Below are positions 1-8,157 of a stretch of 64,000 nt of DNA, piece by piece. Each line of letters starts with the position of its first letter. The first letter of the stretch is position 1. The notes under the pieces were generated by a model. That model saw nothing but the letters and a program-made list of their open reading frames with translations, was not told the origin of the DNA and did not search any database. The stretch is from Bacteroidota bacterium (GTDB lineage Bacteria > Bacteroidota > Ignavibacteria > SZUA-365). The position numbers and the translations under genes are program-made. The stretch is taken from assembly GCA_023432805.1 (NCBI GenBank), contig JAEYUG010000033.1:20455-84454 (forward strand), given 5' to 3'.

Positions 1-802
1 CCCGCCGGGATATGTCGGGTACGAGGAAGGCGGTCAGCTCACCGAGAAGATCCGTCGGAAGCCGTACTCGGTCGTGCTGCTCGATGAAATCGAGAAGGCG
101 CATCCCGACGTGTTCAACATCCTGCTGCAGGTTCTCGACGACGGCACGATCACCGATGGACTCGGCCGCCGGATCGACTTCAAGAACACGATCCTGATCA
201 TGACCTCGAATGTCGGCACGCGCGACATCAAGCGCGAGGGCGCCTTTGGATTCGGTGAGGTTCCGGAGGAGCAGAATCAGTATCGCGACATGAAGAAGAC
301 CGTTGAAGATTCGATGAAGCGGCTCTTCAATCCCGAGTTCCTCAATCGCCTCGACGAGACGATCGTGTTCCACTCCCTGACCAAGGAGCACATTCACCAG
401 ATCATCGACATCTCGACGCGACGGCTCTTCAAGCGTCTCGGTCATCTCGGTCTGCAGGTCGATTTCACACCCGAGGCTCGCGAGTTCGTGGCAGACAAGG
501 GGTGGGATCCGAGCTTCGGTGCACGTCCGCTGCGCCGCGCACTGCAGACCTACGTCGAGGATCCGCTTTCGGAGGAGATGCTCAAGGGCAGCTTCCCCGA
601 AGGGACGAAGGTGCAGGTCGTCTTCGATGCGGAAGCCGGCGAACTCCGCTTCCTGAATGCCGGACCGATCGAAGCACCCGTCTCAGAGATTCCAGATGCT
701 CCCGTAGTATCTGATGCTCCCACCGGAGAGCGTGCTCCCGATGCTCCCGCCACGGATGAGGAGCACCCGATCGTTGAAGATCCACACAACGGCATCGTAT
801 GA
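1..802 (+). CDS. clpC: ClpC-type AAA+ ATPase, C-terminal part (5' end outside window)
   Basis: This is the C-terminal ~266 residues of a Clp/Hsp100 unfoldase, which feeds unfolded substrates to the ClpP protease in the cytoplasm. The visible part starts in the second AAA+ module with the pore-loop motif GYVGYEEGGQLTE. The Walker B motif VVLLDEIEKAHPDV and the sensor-1 segment ILIMTSNVGT follow, then the LFNPEFLNRLDE arginine-finger region and the C-terminal small domain ending near FGARPLRRALQ. The GAFGFG plus NQYRDMKKTVED insertion before LFNPEFLNR fits ClpC better than ClpB. After the conserved fold there is an unusual ~55-residue acidic Ala/Pro-rich tail (many DAP triplets). The gene ends convergently with the next gene, with a strong hairpin in between. 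Confidence 0.93.
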   Translation, partial: PPGYVGYEEGGQLTEKIRRKPYSVVLLDEIEKAHPDVFNILLQVLDDGTITDGLGRRIDFKNTILIMTSNVGTRDIKREGAFGFGEVPEEQNQYRDMKKTVEDSMKRLFNPEFLNRLDETIVFHSLTKEHIHQIIDISTRRLFKRLGHLGLQVDFTPEAREFVADKGWDPSFGARPLRRALQTYVEDPLSEEMLKGSFPEGTKVQVVFDAEAGELRFLNAGPIEAPVSEIPDAPVVSDAPTGERAPDAPATDEEHPIVEDPHNGIV

Positions 803-805
803 GCA

Positions 806-834
806 GGAGGACGGACGCCCTCGTCCGTCCGTCC
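806..834. repeat. Dispersed hairpin repeat, locus 1 (single unit)
   Basis: One copy of a 27-bp GC-rich unit. Its core GACGGACGCCCTCGTCCGTC is an 8-bp perfect stem (810-817 with 822-829) around a CCCT loop, extended here to 9 bp by flanking G and C. The same core recurs at 4799-4825 and in a four-unit cluster at 22708-22810. It lies directly after the clpC stop codon. Confidence 0.85.
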
Positions 835-888
835 ATCGATACATCATCAGCATGTGAGGATAGACGAAAGTACTCCACCGAACGATCA

Positions 889-911
889 CGGGGCGGCCAC
901 TGGCCGCCCCG
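889..911. terminator. Bidirectional intrinsic terminator between convergent genes
   Basis: A perfect 10-bp GC-only stem (889-898 with 902-911) with a 3-nt loop lies between the clpC stop and the end of the minus-strand T9SS gene. It is followed on the + side by a short pyrimidine-rich run (CTCTGTTTC). Position and symmetry suit termination in both directions. Confidence 0.7.
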
Positions 912-929
912 CTCTGTTTCACGCATCGC

Positions 930-1478
930 TCATCGAAGAATGATCACCATCCGTTGTACGACAGATGCTCCCGAGCGGATCCGGAGCACGTATGATCCTG
1001 GCGAAAGCTCGGGAGCATGCAGTCGGATATGCGAGGGACCTGCAGGAAGCAGCTCGTCTGCGACCGTCAGGATGGTCGTGCCCAGCAGCGTGTGCAAAGT
1101 CACCTGTGTATGGGCTGCTCGTGGATTCATGATCTCGATGGTCGTGCTCCCGCGGGAGGGATTCGGGTACACGCTTCCGATGATGATCGATGCCGGCACC
1201 GTCACAGCTTCCGCGGAGATGACAGTCGAAGCCGTGTCGCACAACACGCATCCATAGCCGGAATGGAGTATGGTGCCTGCTGAAGCCGCAGAATCCACCG
1301 CACCCTGTCCGGGCACGGATCGGGCAGTCCATGATGCACTTGTACTCACGCCCGCGCCGCTTGCAATCAGATCCGCAATGATGCGGAAGGACGCAGACTG
1401 TTGCGCATGCAATGGGACTGCCGACACGAACAGCATGCAGAGGCATGCAAGCGCAGCCCCCCGTCGTCGGGGTGTCAT
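930..1478 (-). CDS. Small secreted protein with T9SS C-terminal sorting domain
   Basis: A 182-aa secreted protein of unknown function. It has a signal peptide (Arg-rich start, hydrophobic ALACLCMLFVSAVPLHA, cleavage before QQSASF). A ~65-residue middle has Ser/Ala/Gly-rich features seen in small Bacteroidota surface proteins. A type IX sorting domain starts at VYPNPSRGSTTIEI and ends in SPGSYVLRIRSG...VVQRMVIILR. The ATG at 1478 was chosen because it overlaps the stop of the upstream collagen-like gene as ATGA, a translational-coupling arrangement used repeatedly here; an upstream start at 1493 is also possible. The coupling suggests the two products are made together at the cell surface. No enzymatic motif is visible. 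Confidence 0.8.
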   Translation of the reverse strand: MTPRRRGAALACLCMLFVSAVPLHAQQSASFRIIADLIASGAGVSTSASWTARSVPGQGAVDSAASAGTILHSGYGCVLCDTASTVISAEAVTVPASIIIGSVYPNPSRGSTTIEIMNPRAAHTQVTLHTLLGTTILTVADELLPAGPSHIRLHAPELSPGSYVLRIRSGASVVQRMVIILR

Positions 1479-3358
1479 CGCGCACCTCGCCATGGTTGCC
1501 GGCTGCCGGACTGCCAGTGCGGGGTCTGCGCGGCAGGGAGCTTCCCCCGGGTGGGGGCGGCCGTGTGGTGTGGACGCGGTACGCGGGCGTCGGGATCCGC
1601 TGCGGAGCCTCGGTCTGAGGCGACGTTGTGTTCCTCCAATCTCACATCTTCATAGCCCCTTCGCTTCGCACTGATCTGGTAGTCGAAGGGGATGGTCGCG
1701 TGACCTCCGCCGAGCTCACGCACGACAAAATGGTCGGGGGCCTTGTGGGCGATGTAGAGTCCTGCACAGTCGCCCCCCGGGGTCAGGATGATCTGTGGGA
1801 GATGCTCGGCATCGATGGTGACGGTTTCGCGGAAGATGGGATCGATCGGTACGATTGCCTCGCCGTCGCGCAGCGTGGCCGTGCCGAAATCGGTATAGCG
1901 CACGTCGGCTGCCTCGACTGCGTACATGCGGCGTGTGCCGTAGGACGTGGTCTTGACGATGTTGTTCTTCGTGCCGGTGAAGAAGAAGTCGCCCATGGGA
2001 TTCAGATGACCGACGAAGCCTCCGGTCGGGGATTTGATGGTGAGTCCCTCGAGCGGTGAGATTTCGAGGATGTTTCCATTTTCGAGGGGGATGCGGATGC
2101 CGGCCCAGTAGGTTTCAAGGCCGGAATGCTCGGAGGTGCCGTCTTCGTGGAAATCGACGAGTTTATTGCCTGCGGCATCGACAATGTGCAGGCTGCGGAA
2201 GTAGCCTTCGCCTGTCATATCGATAGCAGCGACCTTGTTGCCGAGCGTGTCGTAGACGGACACGCCGTCGGAGCCGAGCACGATGCCACCATCGTTGTTC
2301 GGGTTGTACACACCGATCGAAGAACCCCGCAGCCAGCCACCGTGGAGCCAGGTCGTGTCGCGGTAGCCGGTTGCGGGATCGTGATAGGTGTACTGCTCGA
2401 GCAGGCTGTGGCGAGACCCGGTCGTATCGAAACCGATGAGCTCGACGCGTCCTGCAGGATCGGTCAGATCGCCCTTGACGATGTGCAGGCTGCGGAAGTA
2501 TCCCTCTCCCGTCGAATCGATGAACCCGTTGACGGCGAGTCCGTCGGTGATGAGGATCTGGCGTGTAGCCACGCCGTCCTTCGTCAGCACGGTACTCCTG
2601 GACGTTGGCAGGTCGCCACCGACGCTGATGCCGTCGTGGTAGTGCTCCCATCCGATGTGTTCGGAAGAGCCTGTGACGATGAGGGTGTCGACGACGAGGC
2701 GGGAGAGTGTATCGAGCACGATCAGTGTGTCGACCGTGAGTCTGGTGATCGTGTCGGGAACGCCGGCAGGTCCGGCGGGTCCGGCAGGTCCGGCAGGACC
2801 AGCGGGACCAGCGGGACCAGCGGGACCGGCAGGACCAGCGGGACCAGCGGGACCGGCAGGACCAGCGAGACCGGCAGGACCGGCAGGGCCGGCAGGTCCC
2901 GGAGGCAGGGGGTGTTTGAGCGAATCCGCATACAGCGCGACCATGGCGAGCGGCACGGGCTGCAGCGGGATCGGCGGTTCGAGCACTTCGCCGTTGACGG
3001 TCAGACGCAATGCAGCACGCGTTTGAAAGATCAGTGGATTGAGTGGATTGTTGAGTGTGTCGACGCTTCCGATGGCGTGTTCGAAGAGCCCGTTCGAGAC
3101 CATGAGGTTCGAGACGGTTTCCTCGAACAATATCGGGTTTCCGGGACGCGTCAGATCCACGATGGTGAACCGAACGCTCAACGCGCCATTGTAGCGCGAA
3201 CCATCGGGTTTCGTCAGGCAGCCCTGATAGTGGAAGACGCGCTGAACGGTTGGAGACGGGCGGTCGGCGCTGCGGTCAGGTAGGGACGTCTGCGCGTGAA
3301 GCACGCACGACAACAGCAGGCAGCATGCGGCGCTGCCAATGTATTTCGCAAGGTGCAT
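1475..3358 (-). CDS. Collagen-like secreted protein
   Basis: A 627-aa exported protein with a signal peptide (SAACCLLLSCVLHAQ). Residues ~40-150 hold a domain with a YQGCLTKPDGSRYNG motif, a common N-terminal module of collagen-like and phage-tail-like bacterial surface proteins. About 15 Gly-Pro-Ala triplets follow (residues ~154-199, DNA 2761-2899; one triplet reads Gly-Leu-Ala). A long beta-rich region comes next, with two EGYFRSLHIV repeats (roughly residues 285 and 390) that suggest beta-helix or fibre units. The C-terminus (~570-627) is basic and low complexity and lacks a sorting domain, but the coupled downstream gene encodes one. The triplet tract should form a trimeric collagen-like stalk; ligand unknown. 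A TATATTTT-like box lies upstream at 3450-3457. Confidence 0.85.
   Translation of the reverse strand: MHLAKYIGSAACCLLLSCVLHAQTSLPDRSADRPSPTVQRVFHYQGCLTKPDGSRYNGALSVRFTIVDLTRPGNPILFEETVSNLMVSNGLFEHAIGSVDTLNNPLNPLIFQTRAALRLTVNGEVLEPPIPLQPVPLAMVALYADSLKHPLPPGPAGPAGPAGLAGPAGPAGPAGPAGPAGPAGPAGPAGPAGPAGPAGVPDTITRLTVDTLIVLDTLSRLVVDTLIVTGSSEHIGWEHYHDGISVGGDLPTSRSTVLTKDGVATRQILITDGLAVNGFIDSTGEGYFRSLHIVKGDLTDPAGRVELIGFDTTGSRHSLLEQYTYHDPATGYRDTTWLHGGWLRGSSIGVYNPNNDGGIVLGSDGVSVYDTLGNKVAAIDMTGEGYFRSLHIVDAAGNKLVDFHEDGTSEHSGLETYWAGIRIPLENGNILEISPLEGLTIKSPTGGFVGHLNPMGDFFFTGTKNNIVKTTSYGTRRMYAVEAADVRYTDFGTATLRDGEAIVPIDPIFRETVTIDAEHLPQIILTPGGDCAGLYIAHKAPDHFVVRELGGGHATIPFDYQISAKRRGYEDVRLEEHNVASDRGSAADPDARVPRPHHTAAPTRGKLPAAQTPHWQSGSRQPWRGAR
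2761..2899 (-). repeat. Gly-Pro-Ala collagen triplet tract
   Basis: A 9-bp unit of the form GGNCCNGCN is repeated about 15 times with third-base variation, encoding Gly-Pro-Ala triplets. Because the unit's complement also reads Gly-Pro-Ala in one frame, the opposite strand carries a mirror-image collagen-like reading that is not a gene. Such tracts can change copy number by slippage. Confidence 0.9.
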
Positions 3359-3449
3359 GATGACACTCCTTCAGCTGATGAGCGGATCGGCCACATGGTG
3401 GCCGTGAGGAAGCGAGGTCAGGGATGCAGGGTATGTGGGATGGAGATGG

Positions 3450-3457
3450 AAAATATA
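3450..3457 (-). promoter_or_regulatory. Possible -10 box upstream of the collagen-like gene
   Basis: On the minus strand the sequence reads CTATATTTTCC about 90 nt upstream of the collagen-like gene start. It resembles the TAnnTTT -10 element of Bacteroidota-type promoters and the TATTTTC boxes at 18866, 28790 and 22659. The rest of the 191-nt gap to apaG shows nothing else recognisable. Confidence 0.35.
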
Positions 3458-3549
3458 GAGGCGGGATATCCGAATAGCAAGGAAAAATGCTCACGGCACC
3501 CCGTGTGGAACTCCCAGTGCACGGACGTACGACGGTTCGCCGGACAGCG

Positions 3550-3933
3550 TCAGTTTCCGCGGGCGACCAGATGGAAGCGGGGGATGGCGGCCTCGAAGGT
3601 GCTGCCGTCTTCGCGGCGCATGGTATAGGTTCCTTCCATCGAGCCTTCGAAGGATTTCAGCACGCAGAAGCTGTTGTAGGTGTGGCTCTCCCCCGGAGTG
3701 ATGGTCGGCTGGCGACCGACCACGCCATCGCCCTCGACCTCATAGTCGGCGGCGGCGGAATCGTGGATGTACCAGTGGCGTCGAAGAAGTTGCACGGGCC
3801 CGGTTCCCTCGTTGGTGATTGACACGAAGTACACGAAGAAGAACTGGCCGCGCAGAATGTCGGACCGCTCCTCCAGGAAGAAGGGCTGCACCGTGACTGT
3901 CACGCCTTCGGTTGTTTCCGTGTATGCGACCAT
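3550..3933 (-). CDS. apaG: ApaG-family protein
   Basis: A 127-aa single-domain protein matching ApaG along its full usual length (~125 aa). The fibronectin-III-like core is recognisable: VTVQPFFLEERSDILRGQFFFVYFVSITNEG, RRHWYIHD, the glycine-rich VEGDGVVGRQPTITPGE and a YTMRREDGSTFEAAIPRFHL ending. ApaG proteins are small cytoplasmic proteins linked genetically to Co/Mg resistance; their molecular activity is not settled. It sits 61 bp upstream of lptB on the same strand order but shows no overlap or obvious functional tie to it. Confidence 0.93.
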   Translation of the reverse strand: MVAYTETTEGVTVTVQPFFLEERSDILRGQFFFVYFVSITNEGTGPVQLLRRHWYIHDSAAADYEVEGDGVVGRQPTITPGESHTYNSFCVLKSFEGSMEGTYTMRREDGSTFEAAIPRFHLVARGN

Positions 3934-3994
3934 GACTCAGTTCTCCGTCGATCGGGCGTCACATGACGCTCCTATCAGGTAAACGCACAAACAC

Positions 3995-4756
3995 TCAATA
4001 ACGATCCAGGCGAAAGGACTCGCCCAGATAGATTTTTCTCGCCTCGGCATCTCCGGCAAGTGCCTCGCTCGTACCTTCGAGCAGGATGGTCCCGTCGAAG
4101 AGCAGATAAGCGCGGTCGACGATCGAGAGCGTTTCGTGCACGTTGTGGTCGGTGATGAGCACACCGATGTTGCGCTGCTTGAGTGTGCGCACGATGTTCA
4201 TGATGTCTTCGACGGCGATGGGGTCCACCCCCGCGAAGGGTTCGTCAAGAAGGATGAAGCTGGGATTCACCGCAAGGGCGCGGGCGATCTCGCAGCGGCG
4301 CCGCTCTCCCCCGCTGAGCATGTAGCCCTTGCTCGCACGGATGTGGGTGATGTTGAAATCCTCCATGAGTTCTTCTGCTCGACGTTTTCTGTCTGCGCGC
4401 GCGAGTCCCATGATCTCGAGCACGGCGATGAGGTTCTGTTCGACGGTGAGCTGACGGAAGACCGAGGCCTCCTGCGGGAGGTAGCCGATGCCACGGCGGG
4501 CGCGCTTGTACATCGGCAGTGACGTGATGCGCTGCTCGTCGAGGTAGACATCCCCGGCGCTGGGACGAATCATGCCGGTGATCATGTAGAAGGTGGTGGT
4601 CTTGCCGGCGCCGTTGGGTCCGAGCAGTCCGACGATCTCGCCCTGCTGCACCGACACGCTTGCGCCCTTGACGACGTCGCGCTTGCCGTATCGGCGCCGT
4701 AGGTTCTCAGAGCGGAGGGTGCGGGGTGTGGGGGAATCCATCCTTGAATTTACCAC
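3995..4756 (-). CDS. lptB: LPS export ABC transporter ATPase LptB
   Basis: A 253-aa ABC ATPase that powers extraction of lipopolysaccharide from the inner membrane as part of LptB2FGC. Motifs seen: Walker A GPNGAGKTTTFYMITG, Q-loop YLPQEASVFRQLTVEQN, signature LSGGERRR, Walker B FILLDEPFAGVDPIAV and H-loop ITDHNVHET. The wording around IGYLPQEASVFR and DEPFAGVDP is typical of LptB rather than other ABC ATPases. The GTG at 4756 and the ATG at 4741 are both possible starts; the family begins close to LRSENL, which favours the shorter one. Its presence implies a diderm envelope with LPS. LptF/G are not in the window. Confidence 0.93.
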   Translation of the reverse strand: MVNSRMDSPTPRTLRSENLRRRYGKRDVVKGASVSVQQGEIVGLLGPNGAGKTTTFYMITGMIRPSAGDVYLDEQRITSLPMYKRARRGIGYLPQEASVFRQLTVEQNLIAVLEIMGLARADRKRRAEELMEDFNITHIRASKGYMLSGGERRRCEIARALAVNPSFILLDEPFAGVDPIAVEDIMNIVRTLKQRNIGVLITDHNVHETLSIVDRAYLLFDGTILLEGTSEALAGDAEARKIYLGESFRLDRY

Positions 4757-4775
4757 CAGGTTGCGTCATCACAAA

Positions 4776-4825
4776 GATGGGAGGACAGACGCCCTCGTGG
4801 GAGGACGGACGCCCTCGTCCGTCAT
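4776..4825. repeat. Dispersed hairpin repeat, locus 2 (one partial and one full unit)
   Basis: Two tandem units of the 27-bp element. The first (about 4777-4798) carries an A-for-G change (GGACAGACG) and lacks the right stem arm. The second (4799-4825) holds the perfect core GACGGACGCCCTCGTCCGTC, with stem 4804-4811 against 4816-4823. They fill most of the gap between the start of lptB and the end of the TatD gene, both on the minus strand, where the hairpin could end tatD transcription. Confidence 0.85.
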
Positions 4826-4856
4826 TGACGAATGTACAGGGGTGTCTGCATCGAGC

Positions 4857-5624
4857 CTACAGACGAAACAGTCGACGGGCGTTGGCGGTGGTGACGGCAG
4901 CGAGGTGCTCGACACTGCAACCGCGCACGCCCGCAATGTACGCGGCGATGCGCGGGATGTGCATCGGCTCGTTCCGCTTCCCCCGGAATGGCACGGGTGT
5001 CATGAACGGCGCATCGGTCTCGAGCAGCAGACGGTCGTCGGGCACGAGGCGGATCACTTCGTCGAGATCCACCTTCTTGAATGTGACGTTGCCCGTGAAC
5101 GAGATGTGAAATCCCAGATCGAGCACGCGGCGGGCGACGTCGGCATCGCTTGAGAAGCAGTGGAACTGTCCCGCGAGCGCACCACGCTGAAACGAGCGGC
5201 AGATGTCGATGATGTCGTCATCGGCCTCGCGGTTGTGGATCACCACGGGCAGCGAGAGGCGCAGCGCCAGTGCAAGCTGTTCGCCAAGCACGCGCTGCTG
5301 CACGTCGGGCGTACAGAAATCGTAATGATAGTCGAGGCCGATCTCCCCGATGGCAACTGCCTTCTCGTGCAGGGCGGCGCGCTCGACCGTGGCGAGGTAG
5401 TCCGCCGGCAGCGCACCTGCGTCGTGCGGATGCACGCCGGCGGTGAACCATGCATCCGCGAATTCGCGAGCGATGGCTTCCGCCTGATGCATCGTCTCCA
5501 GCGTGGTGGCCGGTACGACAACGCGCGTGACACCCTCGGCGCGGGCGCGTGCGAACACGGCATCGAGATCGTCCTCGAAATCCTCCCAGAAGAGGTGACA
5601 GTGGGTATCGACAAATTCGGTCAT
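4857..5624 (-). CDS. TatD-family metal-dependent DNase
   Basis: A 255-aa TIM-barrel hydrolase of the TatD/YcfH family, which act as metal-dependent deoxyribonucleases. Metal-ligand motifs are all in place: DTHCH at residues 6-10, the GEIGLDYHYDF glutamate, VIHNREAD, QFHCFS and the late LLETDAPFMTPVPFRGKRNEP. Length is normal for the family. Its start codon overlaps the stop of the Memo-like gene by 4 nt (ATGA), so the two are translationally coupled and probably co-transcribed with the upstream ABC ATPase. The exact substrate in vivo cannot be deduced from sequence. Confidence 0.92.
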   Translation of the reverse strand: MTEFVDTHCHLFWEDFEDDLDAVFARARAEGVTRVVVPATTLETMHQAEAIAREFADAWFTAGVHPHDAGALPADYLATVERAALHEKAVAIGEIGLDYHYDFCTPDVQQRVLGEQLALALRLSLPVVIHNREADDDIIDICRSFQRGALAGQFHCFSSDADVARRVLDLGFHISFTGNVTFKKVDLDEVIRLVPDDRLLLETDAPFMTPVPFRGKRNEPMHIPRIAAYIAGVRGCSVEHLAAVTTANARRLFRL

Positions 5625-6859
5625 GCGGAGCCGGAGTAAAAGGACATGGCGGCGAAGGTCACACCCGATGCGCGCTCCTCCTCATGCCACTGTTCGTAGG
5701 CGAGCAGGCGTCCGTGCGCGGGATGGGTCAGATCGAAGAAGGTCGTGATGCAGGCGTATCCATCGATGCGCGTGGCATTGCCATGCGCGCGCAGCAACCG
5801 CTCGAAGCCGGCGTGATCGCCGCGTGCGAGTGCCTCGAGCTGTGCCTGATCGCTCGCGCGCACCTCGGCGAGCATGTCGCATGCGTCGCGCTCGTCACCG
5901 AACTTGCGGCCGATGTGCGACCAGTCCACACTCATCAGGTACACCACGCGGCGTCCGAGGTCCCCGATGGCGCCCTGCACGGCGTCGATGAAGGTCCGAT
6001 ACCGCTGATCCTCGCGCGGCGACGTGCCCGCATGCAGATGCTGCTCCATCGACGTACAGAGCACGGGCACGATGCGGAAGGTGCGATCGGCGAAGGCATG
6101 CTGCAGAAAGAGCACCGGGAATTCGATCGAATGTTCGGGCCGGTGCGCGATGTCGTTGCGTGTGAACACATCCCCCGACCGCTCGCGGATGCGCGCCACC
6201 AGCTCGGTATCGGTATGGCAGACGCCGAGCGGCGTGCGGTAATGCTTCGACGTGAGAATGAACGTGTCTTCATCCGAATAGTGACTCGTGCCGAGCAGCA
6301 CCACGGTGTCGAACTCCGCATTGCCGAGCGCGCGGATGGCGGGCACGTAGACGGCGGGACCGACCTGCAGATCGATGTGCGGCGTGATGACACCGACAGG
6401 CGCTTCGCGCGGGATCTCGCCATGGTTGGCGGTCATGTGTGCACGCAGGAAGCCGTCGAGCGCATCCGGATCATCATCGTACGAGGCACCGGCGTGCACC
6501 GCTTCCCTGATGGGAAGCGCCCGCCACGCATCCTCGACTTCCTGCCGCCGGGCACGGAAGCGGTCATCGTCGAGCAGGAGATTGTCGGCAAGCGCGCGTG
6601 CGAGTTCGGCTACGGAGGCTTCCGCAATGTCGATGCGGTGTTCGGCGCGAAGCATTGCACAGAGGTCGGCCGCGGAGCGCGATCCATCCATCAGCATGAG
6701 CAGGGCCCAGGCCTCCGGACGCAGGCGCATCATCCGATCGGAGTAGCCGTGGGGATCGCGAAGGACGATGAAGGATTCGCCGTCCTGCTCGAGCGGGAAG
6801 GCGTCGAGGTCGCGGCGCAGCGGGGAGAGGATGCGCGAGGGTGTGGCGTCAGGGTGCAT
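5621..6859 (-). CDS. Memo-family protein (AmmeMemoRadiSam system protein B-like) with PqqD-like N-terminus
   Basis: A 412-aa protein. The C-terminal ~265 residues are a Memo domain (dioxygenase-like fold). The candidate metal ligands are H161 in VITPHIDLQVGP, H193 in LLGTSHYSDED and C370 in IDGYACIT, matching the His-His-Cys set of human MEMO1. Residues ~40-105 (LRPEAWALLMLMDGSRSAADLCAMLR...LADNLLLDD) look like a PqqD-type winged helix. In many prokaryotes Memo occurs with AMMECR1 and a radical-SAM protein; neither is nearby. The ATG at 6859 was chosen because upstream in-frame sequence is the shadow of the ABC gene. It overlaps that ABC gene by 11 nt and tatD by 4 nt. Function is unknown. 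Confidence 0.85.
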   Translation of the reverse strand: MHPDATPSRILSPLRRDLDAFPLEQDGESFIVLRDPHGYSDRMMRLRPEAWALLMLMDGSRSAADLCAMLRAEHRIDIAEASVAELARALADNLLLDDDRFRARRQEVEDAWRALPIREAVHAGASYDDDPDALDGFLRAHMTANHGEIPREAPVGVITPHIDLQVGPAVYVPAIRALGNAEFDTVVLLGTSHYSDEDTFILTSKHYRTPLGVCHTDTELVARIRERSGDVFTRNDIAHRPEHSIEFPVLFLQHAFADRTFRIVPVLCTSMEQHLHAGTSPREDQRYRTFIDAVQGAIGDLGRRVVYLMSVDWSHIGRKFGDERDACDMLAEVRASDQAQLEALARGDHAGFERLLRAHGNATRIDGYACITTFFDLTHPAHGRLLAYEQWHEEERASGVTFAAMSFYSGSA

Positions 6860-7907
6860 CGGGACGGCAGGGTTCGTACAGGAGGCAGCGTACGTGATGT
6901 CCCTCGCCGATGTCGGCCATGCGCGGCACGATCTGCGAGCAATCGGCGAAGCGCTGCGGGCAGCGGGTGTGGAAGGGGCATCCTTCGGGCACGTCGACGG
7001 GGATCGGAACATCGCCCTCGAGGAGGATGCGTTCGCGGCGGCGACGCGGATCAGGCACGGGCGCCGCGAGGATGAGGGCAGCCGTATAGGGATGCAGGGG
7101 CTCGTGCATGACGCGTTCGGCGCTGCCGAGCTCGACAATGCTGCCGAGGTACATGACGGCGATGCGGTCGGCGATGTGACGTACGACGGCAAGGTCGTGG
7201 CTGATGAACAGGTACGAAAGGCCGAAGGACCTGCGCAAGTCGAGCAGGAGGTTGAGGATCTGTGCCTGTATCGAGACGTCCAGTGCGGAGACGGGCTCAT
7301 CGCAGAGAATGAAGTCGGGCTCGACGGCGAGGGAACGGGCGATGCCAATGCGCTGGCGCTGTCCGCTGGAGAATTCATGCGGATAGCGCCGCATGTGGAA
7401 GCTGTTGAGTCCCACGATGTCGAGCAGTTCCGCAACGCGCGTGTCGCATGCGTCGGCGGGTACGATATCGTGCACCATGAGCGCTTCCCGGATTGCGCTT
7501 CCGACAGATATCCTGGGATTCAGAGACGCGTGGGGATCCTGAAAAATGATCTGCGCGCGCTTGCGGAAGGACTTGAGCGCGGAACCACGGAGCTGTGTCA
7601 CGTCGATGCCGTCGAAGGTGACATTGCCCGCAGTGGGCTTGAGCAGGCAGAGGATGATGCGTCCGAGCGTGCTTTTGCCACAGCCGGATTCGCCGACAAG
7701 CCCGAGAATCTCCCCGCGATGGACGCAGAAGCTCACGTTGTTGACAGCCTGCACGTACCCGGAGATCTTTGAGAAGATGCCGCGCCGGATGGGGAAACGC
7801 ATTCCGACCTCGCGCACCTCGACGAGCGACGATCCCATGTTCTGCACCGTCCTTCTCCCGCCCGATGTGGCGCCGGCTGTCTGCGTACCTCTTGTCGCGT
7901 CGTCCAT
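6849..7907 (-). CDS. Oligopeptide/dipeptide ABC transporter ATPase (OppF/DppF-like)
   Basis: A 352-aa ABC ATPase with Walker A GLVGESGCGKSTLGR, Q-loop IIFQDPHASLNPRI, signature SSGQRQRIGIARS, Walker B FILCDEPVSALDVSIQAQ and H-loop ISHDLAVVRH. The C-terminal Opp/Dpp extension is present (EPLHPYTAALILAAPVPDP, then the Cys-containing CPFHTRCPQRFADC and VRCLLYE). In the family these cytoplasmic subunits energise peptide or nickel uptake, but no permease, binding protein or partner OppD ATPase is in the window. Start is uncertain: the ATG at 7907 has a TATTTTG box only 6 nt upstream, so either the mRNA is leaderless or translation begins at the ATG at 7838. Confidence 0.9.
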   Translation of the reverse strand: MDDATRGTQTAGATSGGRRTVQNMGSSLVEVREVGMRFPIRRGIFSKISGYVQAVNNVSFCVHRGEILGLVGESGCGKSTLGRIILCLLKPTAGNVTFDGIDVTQLRGSALKSFRKRAQIIFQDPHASLNPRISVGSAIREALMVHDIVPADACDTRVAELLDIVGLNSFHMRRYPHEFSSGQRQRIGIARSLAVEPDFILCDEPVSALDVSIQAQILNLLLDLRRSFGLSYLFISHDLAVVRHIADRIAVMYLGSIVELGSAERVMHEPLHPYTAALILAAPVPDPRRRRERILLEGDVPIPVDVPEGCPFHTRCPQRFADCSQIVPRMADIGEGHHVRCLLYEPCRPDAP

Positions 7908-8157
7908 GGCTTCAAAATAGCCACTGCCAGACTCGCAACGAAACAGACTCGCAACGAAACCCGGACGCGATGCGCGTTTCAGCCTTTCGTTTGCGATATT
8001 GCGGGGGCAGCGCAATACGATCGGCCGGCGATGGCTTCCGCAGTGCGGTTTCGGATGTGACCGCAGGTGCGGTGCAACATTCGCCCCCCGACGGCGTACG
8101 ATCAGAAACGAATTGTCGCGCCTCCGACATGTCCATCCACCACCACTGTCGCACCGC

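Noticed and set aside
2655..3026. Plus-strand open frame rich in Gly-Pro-Ala
   Set aside because: Mirror image of the minus-strand collagen tract caused by the complementary codon pattern; no start signal, signal peptide or flanking coding character.
6860..7435. N-terminal extension of the Memo-like protein to 604 residues
   Set aside because: The extra residues are the shadow of the OppF-like gene in another frame; the ATG at 6859 gives the expected protein.
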